NCBI GenBank assembly: GCA_021732545.1
Contig: JAKFUW010000251.1
Location: 1-10,418 of the forward strand
From: Alphaproteobacteria bacterium
GTDB lineage: Bacteria > Pseudomonadota > Alphaproteobacteria > Rickettsiales > UBA3002
Direction of reading: 5' to 3'
DNA: 10,418 bases
The position numbers and the translations under genes are program-made. The notes beneath the pieces are model-generated. The model was not told where the DNA came from, searched no databases, and saw only the letters and a program-made list of their open reading frames with translations. Shown one piece after another: positions 1 to 7,034 of this stretch. The stretch's first letter is position 1; each line of letters starts with the position of its first letter.

Positions 1-656
1 GGGGAATATTGGGGGCGATTGTGCTGCGCGGTATCGCGATTAGCTTAGGGACCGTGATCTTGGAGCAATTTGAATGGATGTTGCTGATTTTCGCTGCATT
101 CCTGATCTTTACTGGCGTGAAAATGCTGCTGATTGACGATGCGCCATAATCGGATTTTTCCAATAATCGCGTGCTCAAATTCATGCAGCGCTTTTTACCT
201 GTGACCCCGCAGCTTCATTAAAATTATTTTAGCGTAAAGCTGCCTGATCCTAAAGATCCGTCTAAACTCAAGCGATTTTTTACGCCGCTATTTTTGGCGT
301 TGGTGTTAGTGGAATGTGCGGATATTATCTTTGCGATGGATAGCATTCCCGCTATTTTTGCGATCACAACCGACCCTTATATTGTCTATACCAGCAATAT
401 TTTTGCCATTTTGGGCTTGCGCGCGATGTATTTTTTACTCAGCGCCGCCATGTATCGGTTTGAATATCTCAAATTTTCAGTCTCAGCCATTTTGGTGTTT
501 ATCGGCGCCAAGGTGCTGCTTGAACATTGGGTGGATAAAGACATGATTTCTGAGCTCGCGTCTTTTAGTACCATCATGGGCTTGCTTGCGATGGGTATCA
601 TTTATTCGCTCATGAAAACATCAAAATCCACACCAAACCCCAAGACATCAGATTGA
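1..656 (+). pseudogene. TerC/Alx-family membrane protein gene, 5'-truncated by the window and broken by two in-frame TAA codons
   Basis: TerC/Alx proteins are multi-pass inner-membrane proteins tied to metal-ion (notably Mn2+) export or tellurite resistance. One frame, beginning at base 3, reads through the whole stretch with typical family sequence: GILGAIVLRG near the start, LIFTGVKMLL, RVLKFMQRFLPVTP, then VECADIIFAMDSIPA with the conserved membrane acidic residues, YTSNIFAILGLRA and ILVFIGAKVLLEHW. That frame is interrupted by TAA at 147-149 and TAA at 219-221, both in the hydrophilic loop between membrane segments, with no frameshift. Family-like sequence continues undisturbed between and after the stops. 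The part after the second stop has only a TTG (294) and no ribosome-binding site, so independent translation looks unlikely. TAA ends other genes here, so a reassigned code is not supported. It is either a very recent pseudogene or contains base-call errors; GAA to TAA at each site would be a single G-to-T change. The 5' end lies outside the window. Confidence 0.85.
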
Positions 657-674
657 ATTCTATACACTATTTTT

Positions 675-696
675 CACAAGACAGCTTTTTCTTGTG
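675..696 (+). terminator. weak hairpin after the terC-like reading frame
   Basis: CACAAGA (675-681) and TCTTGTG (690-696) form a perfect 7-bp stem with an 8-nt loop, 18 nt after the stop codon at 654-656. No clean T-tract follows, so it could end transcription only weakly. A possible promoter for the next gene overlaps its right arm. Confidence 0.35.
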
Positions 697-719
697 TCAA
701 TTTCAAAAGCAGGTATAAC
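692..719 (+). promoter_or_regulatory. possible sigma-70 promoter for the MHS transporter/kup pair
   Basis: TATAAC (714-719) is a good -10 match. TTGTGT (692-697), 16 nt upstream, is a poor -35. Transcription would begin about 30 nt before the ATG at 759. The weak -35 keeps this tentative. Confidence 0.3.
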
Positions 720-758
720 GCATGTCCTTATGCTTTAACCAAGCCAGAGTGCAACGAT

Positions 759-2057
759 ATGAGCAACGCCGCCACTTCCGCCACACCGAGTAAAAAATCA
801 CTGAGCAAAGTTATTTGGGCTTCCATGTCGGGCAACGCGCTCGAATGGTATGATTACGCGATCTATGGCATCATGGCGCCCGTTATTGCGCATCACTTTT
901 TCCCACCAGGGAATGAAACGGCACAATTGCTTGCCACTTACGGCGTGTTTGCCGCAGGATTTCTGGCGCGCCCGCTGGGTGCGGTCTTTTTCGGTTGGCT
1001 GGGCGATAAATTTGGTCGCAAAAAATCACTCGTCGTTGCCATTCTCATGATGGCTTTCCCCACCGCGCTGATCGGTTGCATGCCAGGATTCGATACCATC
1101 GGCTATTGGGCTCCCGCTTTGCTCACCCTCATGCGCATCATGCAAGGCCTCTCAATGGGCGGCGCGTTTAGCGGATCGATTGCCTATATGGTCGAGCACG
1201 CGCCGGGCAACAAACGCGGCATGCTAGGCTCCATGTCGATGCTGAGCTTGGTTGCAGGGTTTTTACTGGGCTCGCTAGTGGCAGCAGTCGTTTCGAGCTC
1301 CATGTCCGAAGCGGATTTCCAAGATTGGGGATGGCGGATTCCATTCCTGCTTGGTTTAGCGGCTGGCGTCGTTGGAATCTTCATCCACAAACATTGCGAT
1401 GAAAGCCCCACCTTTGAAACCGCCAAAGCCGAAGGTACCATCTCAAAAACCCCTGTGCGCGATGCATTTCGCAATCATCCAGGCGCGATGTTTCGTGGTT
1501 TTGCGATGTATTTAACCGTGACCGTTCCTTTTTACCTGACCACGATTTATTTTGTGACTTACACCAGCAAAATCCTCGGCCATTCGCTCGAACATGCGCT
1601 GGAAATCAACACCGTCAACATGATCATGCTATTTATCACCATCCCGATTTCGGCGTGGCTATCGGATCGTTATGGTCGCCGCAAGATACTGATGATCATT
1701 GCGTTTGCGATGTTGGTTAGTGTGTATCCTATCTTCACGTTGTTTGAGAATGCCGACGTGATCACCGTTGGTATTGCTCAAGCATTGTTTGCGATCTTGG
1801 TGGGCTTGTATCTGGGGCCGATGCCTGCGGTATTGGTGGAAATGTTCCCCACCTCCATTCGATTAACTGGCATGTCTTTATCTTATAATATTGCGGCAAC
1901 GCTCTTTGGCGGCACCACGCCGATTGTGAGCGTGTGGCTGATTGAACATACCGGCGATAATTTATCAATTGCTTACTATGTGATGATCTGTAATGCGTGC
2001 AGCCTGCTGGCTTATTGGAAGTATAAAGACCGCTATAAAGAACCGTTGAACGGATAA
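759..2057 (+). CDS. MFS transporter of the metabolite:H+ symporter (MHS) family, ProP-like
   Basis: Predicted 432-residue inner-membrane protein with about 12 membrane helices that would import a small organic solute with protons. Family hallmarks are GNALEWYDYAIYG at residues 25-37, the MFS signature GWLGDKFGRKK at 79-89, its second-half counterpart SDRYGRRK at 302-309, RIMQGLSMGG at 126-135 and WRIPF at 192-196. The MHS family includes ProP (proline/betaine), ShiA, KgtP and citrate carriers. Substrate cannot be read from sequence, and the C-terminal coiled coil of osmosensing E. coli ProP is absent, since the protein ends soon after the last helix. The ATG at 759 is the natural start of the conserved N-terminal region, but only a weak AGAG (746-749) precedes it. 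kup starts 27 nt downstream on the same strand, so the two are probably co-transcribed. Family is secure, substrate unknown. Confidence 0.93.
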   Translation: MSNAATSATPSKKSLSKVIWASMSGNALEWYDYAIYGIMAPVIAHHFFPPGNETAQLLATYGVFAAGFLARPLGAVFFGWLGDKFGRKKSLVVAILMMAFPTALIGCMPGFDTIGYWAPALLTLMRIMQGLSMGGAFSGSIAYMVEHAPGNKRGMLGSMSMLSLVAGFLLGSLVAAVVSSSMSEADFQDWGWRIPFLLGLAAGVVGIFIHKHCDESPTFETAKAEGTISKTPVRDAFRNHPGAMFRGFAMYLTVTVPFYLTTIYFVTYTSKILGHSLEHALEINTVNMIMLFITIPISAWLSDRYGRRKILMIIAFAMLVSVYPIFTLFENADVITVGIAQALFAILVGLYLGPMPAVLVEMFPTSIRLTGMSLSYNIAATLFGGTTPIVSVWLIEHTGDNLSIAYYVMICNACSLLAYWKYKDRYKEPLNG

Positions 2058-2084
2058 TTTCCCAAGCATATACAAGGTATTTTA

Positions 2085-3980
2085 ATGTCGCTCAAAGAAG
2101 CCGACCTTCCCGCTGACCCTGAATGCCGTAAACATTCTGCTGCGGCCTTAATATTGGGCGCGGTGGGCGTGGTCTATGGCGACATCGGAACCAGCCCGCT
2201 TTATGCTTTTCGCGAATCGATTCATCTGGTTAGTAAAGATGGCTTAATAGAAAGCGAAGTGTTGGGCGTGATTTCAATGCTCATCTGGTCGCTGATATTG
2301 GTTGTAACGATAAAATATGTGATGTTCATGATGCGCGCTGATAATAATGGCGAGGGGGGAACATTATCGTTGCTTGCACTGGTACGCCATGCAGCCGGCC
2401 GTTGGAACAAATTTGCTATGTTCTGTGGTATGTTGGGCGCAGCACTTTTTTATGGCGACTCCATCCTAACGCCGGCCATTTCGGTGCTGTCAGCGGTTGA
2501 AGGATTAAAACTGGTGACGCCCGTCTTTAAGCCTTACGTGGTTCCCCTGACCATTTTCATTTTAATCGGATTATTTGCCATTCAACGCCATGGAACCGGC
2601 AGTGTAGCCAAATGGTTTGGCCCTATCACCTTGCTTTGGTTCTTCACCATGGCGGCAATGGCTGTTCCCCATATTATAAAAAACCCCCATGTCTTTATGG
2701 CTTTCTCACCTATTTATGCCATTGAATTTTTAATCGAACATAGCGTTATTTCGCTGGCGGTGCTTGGCTCGGTATTTCTGGCTGTAACCGGAGCAGAAGC
2801 ACTCTATGCCGATATGGGGCATTTTGGTCGAGGCCCCATCCGCAAGGCATGGTTTTGGATCGTGTTTCCATGCCTGACGATCAACTATATGGGGCAAGCT
2901 GCGTTGGTGCTAGATAAAGCTGAAGCCATCAAAGACCCATTTTTCCTAATGGCTCCATCTTGGGGGCTATTACCGCTCGTGCTTTTGGCAACCATCGCCA
3001 CCATCGTGGCAAGCCAGGCCGTAATTTCGGGGGCGTTCTCGCTCACCCGCCAGGCCATACAGCTCGGGCTGTTGCCACGGATGGATATTCGTCATACTTC
3101 GGCCAGCGAACTGGGCCAAATCTATATTCCCCGCGTGAATATGGTGCTGCTGGTGGGCGTTATCTTTTTGGTCATCGAGTTTAAATCATCCAGCGCCATG
3201 GCTTCGGCCTATGGAATTGCGGTGTCTGGCGCGATGCTAATCGATACCATCCTCGCGATATTTTTACTTCGCATGGTGTGGAAAAAATCAGCCTTATTCA
3301 CGGCTGCTATTTTGCTTCCATTCTTCATCATTGAGGGCACCTTTGTCTTGGCCAACCTCACGAAGATCATGGAAGGCGGCTATGTACCGCTACTCATGGC
3401 ACTGACAATTATTGTGGTGATGGTGTGTTGGAAACAAGGCACGCGCAAGCTGCAAGCCAAAGAAGCTAAAATGACCATTCCGCTGGAAGATTTTGCGATG
3501 TCGGTTGCCAAAAAAAATATTCCCAAAGTGCAAGGCACCGCCATTTTCCTAACTCAGGATTCATCAATGACGCCCACATCGCTATTGCATAATCTAAAGC
3601 ATAATAAAATGATGCATGAACAAAATGTGATTCTGTCGGTGATTACCGAAACCACGCCGCGTATCGACCCGCTGTATCGCACCGAAATTGGAGCAATTAA
3701 CGACCATTTTATTGTGGTGCGGATGCATTTTGGCTATATGGAAACGCCCAACATTGCCCATGCGATGCAATATTGCAAAAAGATGGGCATCAAATTCGAC
3801 ATCATGACCACCAGCTTTTTTGTGAGCCGCCGCGTGGTCAAAACCGCCTCGAAAGACGTATTGGGCTATTGGAAAGATCGGCTGTTTATATTCCTATCGC
3901 GCAACGCTGCACGCCCATCAGACTTTTACCACATCCCCACCGACCGCGTGGTGGAAATCGGCTCGCAGGTGACGATTTAG
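2085..3980 (+). CDS. kup: Kup-type potassium uptake transporter
   Basis: Kup (TrkD) moves K+ into the cell with protons across the inner membrane. The 631-residue length matches the family (about 620-630). Diagnostic sequence includes GVVYGDIGTSPLYA at 28-41 with Asp33, NNGEGG at 87-92 and YGDSILTPAISVLSAVEG at 123-140 with Glu139. The first and last of these hold acidic residues corresponding, as I recall, to ones important in E. coli Kup. About 12 hydrophobic segments are followed by a hydrophilic cytoplasmic region from roughly residue 460 to the end, as is normal. The ATG at 2085 is preceded by AAGG (2074-2077) at 7-nt spacing. It follows the MHS transporter by 27 nt, which suggests an operon possibly serving osmotic or ion homeostasis (inference). 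A palindromic repeat begins 8 nt after the stop and probably defines the transcript end. Confidence 0.97.
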   Translation: MSLKEADLPADPECRKHSAAALILGAVGVVYGDIGTSPLYAFRESIHLVSKDGLIESEVLGVISMLIWSLILVVTIKYVMFMMRADNNGEGGTLSLLALVRHAAGRWNKFAMFCGMLGAALFYGDSILTPAISVLSAVEGLKLVTPVFKPYVVPLTIFILIGLFAIQRHGTGSVAKWFGPITLLWFFTMAAMAVPHIIKNPHVFMAFSPIYAIEFLIEHSVISLAVLGSVFLAVTGAEALYADMGHFGRGPIRKAWFWIVFPCLTINYMGQAALVLDKAEAIKDPFFLMAPSWGLLPLVLLATIATIVASQAVISGAFSLTRQAIQLGLLPRMDIRHTSASELGQIYIPRVNMVLLVGVIFLVIEFKSSSAMASAYGIAVSGAMLIDTILAIFLLRMVWKKSALFTAAILLPFFIIEGTFVLANLTKIMEGGYVPLLMALTIIVVMVCWKQGTRKLQAKEAKMTIPLEDFAMSVAKKNIPKVQGTAIFLTQDSSMTPTSLLHNLKHNKMMHEQNVILSVITETTPRIDPLYRTEIGAINDHFIVVRMHFGYMETPNIAHAMQYCKKMGIKFDIMTTSFFVSRRVVKTASKDVLGYWKDRLFIFLSRNAARPSDFYHIPTDRVVEIGSQVTI

Positions 3981-3987
3981 GTGTTGC

Positions 3988-4095
3988 TGTCATGCCGCAT
4001 TTATTGCGGCATCTCCATCCAAAAACACCAGACCCCGCAACTTTTCCACTCGCTCCGCGCTAAGCGCGACCGCTCATGAAATGTGCGGGGTGACA
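3988..4095 (+). repeat. 108-bp palindromic interspersed repeat, copy 1
   Basis: The element begins TGTCATGCCGCA and ends TGCGGGGTGACA, giving imperfect terminal inverted repeats. Its left module is a perfect 8-bp hairpin ATGCCGCA/TGCGGCAT (3992-4012) with a 5-nt loop. The right module is a longer palindrome closed by ACCCCGCA (4032-4039) and TGCGGGGT (4084-4091), with CGCGC-TAA-GCGCG (4056-4068) at its heart. A second copy lies inverted at 10173-10282. Its outer 29 nt are identical and its right module differs at only a few positions. This copy sits exactly between the converging 3' ends of kup and the 4103-5338 gene, so it may serve both as a bidirectional terminator. It encodes no protein and resembles a MITE or REP-type repeat. 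Confidence 0.9.
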
Positions 4096-4102
4096 AAGAA
4101 TT

Positions 4103-5338
4103 TTACTGTATTGGCCGAAGCGCACCAAACAAGCCATCCGACTCATCTTCTGGCCCTGCGGCATAATAAAGCGCGTTGGTGTCGCCCAGGCTTTCGCCAT
4201 TGCCAAACAAAATGCCCCAGATTTTATCAACGATAATGGGTTTTCCCGCATCACTGCGGATCATATCTTTAAATTCCGTGGTTTCGGGGTCAAATGCGGC
4301 AATCGTGCCATCGCCGAAATTGCTCACCAGTAACGTGCCTGACAATGCGCCAAAATTATTCGGTGCAAAGGCAAAACCCCATGGCGCACTGAGCTTGCCA
4401 CCATCGTTCCACACGCGAACTAACCGGCCATCTTCGGTGAATTCTGCCACGCGGCCATTGCCTGCTTTTTCGATATCTTCTTCACCGGGGAAAATTTCAC
4501 CTTTTTTGCATGCGCCTTCTTTAATCGCATCCGCAGGGCAGCTTTGCGTTTTAGCATAGGCCACAAATAAATGATTGTTGCCTTTGGGTGTTTTCAGGTT
4601 TTGAATGTTAAAAGGCGCATATTCGCCTGCATCTACACGGCCATTTTTGTTATCATCAAAGGGCGAATCAAACAAAATCGGTTCGGGTTGGAACCTGCCA
4701 TTATACACATTAATGGCCGATCTTTGACCAAAATCCGCAACATAAAGCTTGCTGTAATCGGCGCTCATCGCCAGTCCAAAAAATTGCGCACCGCTATCCG
4801 ATTCATCAATCACCGCAATTGCCTCCGATGGATGATCGGTCGTGCCATCGGCATTTTTACGCTCGGTCCATGCGGAAATAATCCCGCCGTCGCTGGCGAA
4901 TAAAAATTTCGCAGGCGCAGTGATCGGTTCTTTGTCCTTCACATTTTGCGTAATCACAAAATCGGTTGTGCTGCCTGAAAACACGGTGCCCGTTGCAAAG
5001 TTCGCATCGCCACCCACGGGTAACTTGACTTCTTTGAGCGCATCCTGATGTAGTTTGCGCATTATTTTATCGGGCGAATGTTTCACATCACCCACATATT
5101 CATAGCTGATATCTTTGGCGGTCACCCAAAAATGCCCGCCTGCCCCTGCTGGGCGAATCGCGATGCCCCACGCATTGATAAACCGCTCATCCGTTGCCAA
5201 TTCGCCTTTATAACTGTCTTTATTTGCAACAAAACGGGTATCGGCATAGCCCGATGGTTTAGTTTCAGTTGCAAGTGCGGACGAAGCGATAAAAGCTATG
5301 GCTGATGCAGTGTATAGCAGGGTATTTAGGCGAGGCAT
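4103..5338 (-). CDS. secreted TIGR03118-family-like beta-propeller protein with an EF-hand-type loop
   Basis: Exported protein of 411 residues with no assigned reaction. The N-terminus, MPRLNTLLYTASAIAFIASSALA, is written here as positions 1-23: basic start, hydrophobic core and an ALA cleavage site. The body resembles the TIGR03118 family: an INAWGIA segment near 54-60, APWGFAFAP near 318-326, SNFGDGTIAAFDP near 339-351, KIWGILFGNG near 372-381, and the terminal YYAAGPEDESDGLFG. Such proteins are predicted propellers. DDNKNGRVDAGE (228-239) fits a 12-residue EF-hand Ca2+ loop, with acidic or amide residues at 1, 3, 5, 9 and 12 and Gly at 6. A Cys pair at 267 and 277 could form a disulfide. 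I chose the ATG at 5338 because GGAG lies 7 nt upstream of it; the TTG two codons earlier is less likely. It converges with kup and diverges from the porin. Confidence 0.85.
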   Translation of the reverse strand: MPRLNTLLYTASAIAFIASSALATETKPSGYADTRFVANKDSYKGELATDERFINAWGIAIRPAGAGGHFWVTAKDISYEYVGDVKHSPDKIMRKLHQDALKEVKLPVGGDANFATGTVFSGSTTDFVITQNVKDKEPITAPAKFLFASDGGIISAWTERKNADGTTDHPSEAIAVIDESDSGAQFFGLAMSADYSKLYVADFGQRSAINVYNGRFQPEPILFDSPFDDNKNGRVDAGEYAPFNIQNLKTPKGNNHLFVAYAKTQSCPADAIKEGACKKGEIFPGEEDIEKAGNGRVAEFTEDGRLVRVWNDGGKLSAPWGFAFAPNNFGALSGTLLVSNFGDGTIAAFDPETTEFKDMIRSDAGKPIIVDKIWGILFGNGESLGDTNALYYAAGPEDESDGLFGALRPIQ

Positions 5339-5374
5339 GAACAAACTCCGATATGAAATGATGCACCGTTTTTA

Positions 5375-5397
5375 TTGCAAACAATTATTAGTTGCAA
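5375..5397. promoter_or_regulatory. paired TTGCAA inverted repeat in the divergent control region
   Basis: TTGCAA occurs at 5375-5380 and again at 5392-5397, separated by 11 AT-rich bases, giving the dyad TGCAA-N11-TTGCA (5376-5396). It lies between the divergent propeller-protein and porin genes, where an operator controlling either would be placed. The shape recalls the TGCA-type dyads bound by alphaproteobacterial Fur/Mur regulators, but I cannot assign a regulator. The 150-bp gap (5339-5488) otherwise shows only AT-rich promoter-like sequence. Confidence 0.35.
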
Positions 5398-5420
5398 CTT
5401 TTAAATGTGGGTATTAACAT
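5392..5420 (+). promoter_or_regulatory. possible promoter for the porin gene
   Basis: TTGCAA (5392-5397) and TAACAT (5415-5420) are spaced 17 nt apart, each matching four of six consensus bases. Transcription would start near 5427, leaving a leader of about 60 nt. The -35 overlaps the right half of the TTGCAA dyad, so a bound regulator could block it. Tentative. Confidence 0.3.
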
Positions 5421-5488
5421 CATCATTCATTATTTTTTAAACCATTACATGCTAACAAAATAAAATCAAAAAATATAAAGGAAAAGCC

Positions 5489-6595
5489 ATGACCCGCCGC
5501 TTCACACTCGCTTGCGCTGCCAGCATTATTTCTAGCCTGATTATATCATCCGCCAACGCGGAGACTCCCAAAATCACCATCGGTGGTCTATCGCATTGGC
5601 AAGGTGGCGCAAGCGGCCAAGAAAATGGATTCGATGATAATCAGCGCAGCTACGGGTTTCGCTCCGATAATGAAATCCATGTGAACGTGGAAGCAGACAG
5701 CGACATGGGCTGGAAATATGGCGCAACGATTGAGCTGGAAGCGGATGTCACCGCTGATGCCCGCGATGAGGGATTAAACGCCGATAAAACCTTTATATGG
5801 GCAGAAACCGGCTGGGGACGAGTTGAACTGGGCAACAATATGGGCCCGGAGCAAAATATGGTCGTCAATGCAGCATCGATTGCCAAGGCCACGGGCGGCA
5901 TTGATGGTGACGATGAATTCTACATTAACAGCCGTGGCATTACGGGCGACGCCACCTTTTTGATTCATCCCGATTTACCCACTGCTGGCATTGGCGGCAT
6001 TGCGGAAGACGCTTCAAAAATCACCTATTACAGCCCACGCTTTTCAGGCGCGCAGTTGGGCTTCAGCTACACGCCCGATAATGGCGATGGCGGCCAGATT
6101 GCTACCCGCAACGATACCAATGGCGACTTTGAAAATGTAGTCAGTGCGGGTTTGCATTATGAGCGCGACTTTGATGGATTGGCGTTTGCAACCGCATTGG
6201 TTGGTGAAGTGGGCGAGAGCGAACTCAATGCCAATAACGACCTTGCTGCGTGGCAACTGGGCGCACAGCTGGGCTTTGGTGGTGGATTTAGCGTTGCAGG
6301 ATCATACGGCGATTCCGATGATAGCGGCCTTGCTAAATCCACCCGCGAAGACATCAATTTCTGGACGCTGGGTGGAGCCTATGATTGGTCTGATTCATCT
6401 GGTGTAAGCGCCACTTATCTGGATAGCGATTTTGCGGGCAACGATTATAACAGCCTGGTATTGGGCGCGGAATATTCGCTGGCACCGGGTCTTACGCCTT
6501 ATGCCGAAGTGAGCTTCTTTGAGGCCAACCAAGCGGGCACCACGCGCGACAATGAGGGGCAAGTGCTGTTGCTTGGAACCTATTTGAATTTCTAA
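5489..6595 (+). CDS. outer-membrane general porin, Gram-negative porin family
   Basis: Predicted 368-residue outer-membrane beta-barrel allowing diffusion of small solutes. The N-terminus is a signal peptide with basic start (MTRR), a hydrophobic stretch and likely cleavage after SANA, so the mature protein starts near residue 25. The mature part begins ITIGG, is rich in Asp, Gly and Asn, and shows alternating strand-like segments such as WGRVELGNNMGPEQN, followed by acidic loops, and LAWQLGAQLGFGGGFSVAGSY-like strands. The final residues LLLGTYLNF end in Phe, the usual signal for the BAM assembly machinery. Length and the SKITYYSPRFSGAQLGFSY segment fit alphaproteobacterial 16-strand porins (PF13609-type). 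AAGGA (5478-5482) precedes the ATG by 6 nt. No clear terminator hairpin follows the stop. It is divergent from the propeller protein gene. Family is fairly secure, pore selectivity unknown. Confidence 0.88.
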   Translation: MTRRFTLACAASIISSLIISSANAETPKITIGGLSHWQGGASGQENGFDDNQRSYGFRSDNEIHVNVEADSDMGWKYGATIELEADVTADARDEGLNADKTFIWAETGWGRVELGNNMGPEQNMVVNAASIAKATGGIDGDDEFYINSRGITGDATFLIHPDLPTAGIGGIAEDASKITYYSPRFSGAQLGFSYTPDNGDGGQIATRNDTNGDFENVVSAGLHYERDFDGLAFATALVGEVGESELNANNDLAAWQLGAQLGFGGGFSVAGSYGDSDDSGLAKSTREDINFWTLGGAYDWSDSSGVSATYLDSDFAGNDYNSLVLGAEYSLAPGLTPYAEVSFFEANQAGTTRDNEGQVLLLGTYLNF

Positions 6596-6639
6596 TTTTT
6601 TGAGGTGATTTTGAGCGAGTGGCATTGCAATGTGCCCAT

Positions 6640-6668
6640 TTGTCACTTACCTTACTCTTGCATCTATT
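6640..6668 (+). promoter_or_regulatory. possible promoter for the 11-residue-repeat protein/esterase pair
   Basis: TTGTCA (6640-6645) and TCTATT (6663-6668) are spaced 17 nt, with five and four consensus matches. Transcription would start near 6675, immediately ahead of AGGAGG (6677-6682), giving an unusually short leader. A near-palindrome around CATTGCAATG (6623-6632) lies just upstream and could be an operator. Both are weak suggestions. Confidence 0.3.
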
Positions 6669-6686
6669 CATTCATCAGGAGGTTTC

Positions 6687-7025
6687 ATGCCCACTTTTAT
6701 CAATCATCTCGCCGTCATGACCATTGCTATCTCAGGATTGTTCCTCACCATCGCGCACGATGCCGTTGCCGAACCTGCTGCGCGCCAAGCCAAACAAGCA
6801 GAGCGCAAGGCCAATCGCCAAGAAAATCGCGGGGAGCGCCAATCGCTGCGTCAGGAAAACCGGACCGAACGTCATCAATTGCGGCAAGAAAATCGTGGCG
6901 AATATAAAAGCCTGCGCGAAGAAAACAAAGCGCAGCGCCAGCAATATCGTCAGGAAATTCTTGGTGAGCGCAAAGATCTTCGCCAGACCAATCAACAGCA
7001 ACGCAAAGATTTGAAAGCGCAATAA
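6687..7025 (+). CDS. small exported protein of seven 11-residue Arg/Gln/Glu repeats, function unknown
   Basis: I do not recognise this 112-residue protein. Residues 1-28 look like a signal peptide: hydrophobic HLAVMTIAISGLFLTIA followed by HDAVA and probable cleavage before Glu29. Residues 33-109 are seven back-to-back 11-residue units with consensus RQENRGERxxL: RQAKQAERKAN, RQENRGERQSL, RQENRTERHQL, RQENRGEYKSL, REENKAQRQQY, RQEILGERKDL and RQTNQQQRKDL. Arg at unit positions 1, 5 and 8 recurs at 4-3-4 spacing, which on an alpha helix makes one basic stripe, with Glu at 3 and 7 beside it and one hydrophobic residue at 11. A long, very hydrophilic periplasmic helix is predicted. I chose ATG 6687 because the strong AGGAGG (6677-6682) lies 4 nt before it and the signal peptide follows; the in-frame ATG at 6630 lacks a ribosome-binding site. 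The esterase gene starts 9 nt after the stop, so the two are probably co-translated. Confidence 0.8.
   Translation: MPTFINHLAVMTIAISGLFLTIAHDAVAEPAARQAKQAERKANRQENRGERQSLRQENRTERHQLRQENRGEYKSLREENKAQRQQYRQEILGERKDLRQTNQQQRKDLKAQ
6783..7013 (+). repeat. seven in-frame 33-bp units encoding the 11-residue repeat
   Basis: The repeat array spans residues 33-109 of the small exported protein. Units keep the amino-acid pattern while synonymous positions differ (for example CGC, CGT and CGG for the first Arg; CAA and CAG for Gln). This suggests old duplication kept by selection on the protein rather than a fresh DNA expansion. Confidence 0.85.
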
Positions 7026-7034
7026 GGTTGATTC

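Noticed and set aside
722..793. Possible 23-residue leader peptide overlapping the start of the MHS transporter gene
   Set aside because: AGCAGG lies about 8 nt before its ATG, but the candidate -10 at 714-719 would start transcription after that ATG, no regulatory hairpin or codon bias is visible, and such short frames arise by chance.
4176..4559. Plus-strand open frames inside the propeller-protein gene
   Set aside because: The minus-strand frame has a signal peptide, ribosome-binding site and family-like sequence; the plus-strand frames are out-of-phase shadows without start signals.
6630..6686. Upstream in-frame ATG (6630) extending the 11-residue-repeat protein by 19 residues
   Set aside because: No ribosome-binding site precedes it and the extension would bury the signal peptide; the strong AGGAGG at 6677-6682 marks ATG 6687.
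6783..7013. 33-bp periodicity suggestive of a CRISPR-like array
   Set aside because: Units are contiguous without spacers, stay in frame and conserve protein rather than DNA sequence.
6732..7022. Hydrophobic 96-residue open frame on the minus strand
   Set aside because: It is the antisense of the charged 11-residue repeats: Glu, Gln and Arg codons read backwards give Phe, Leu and Ala. It has no start signal of its own.
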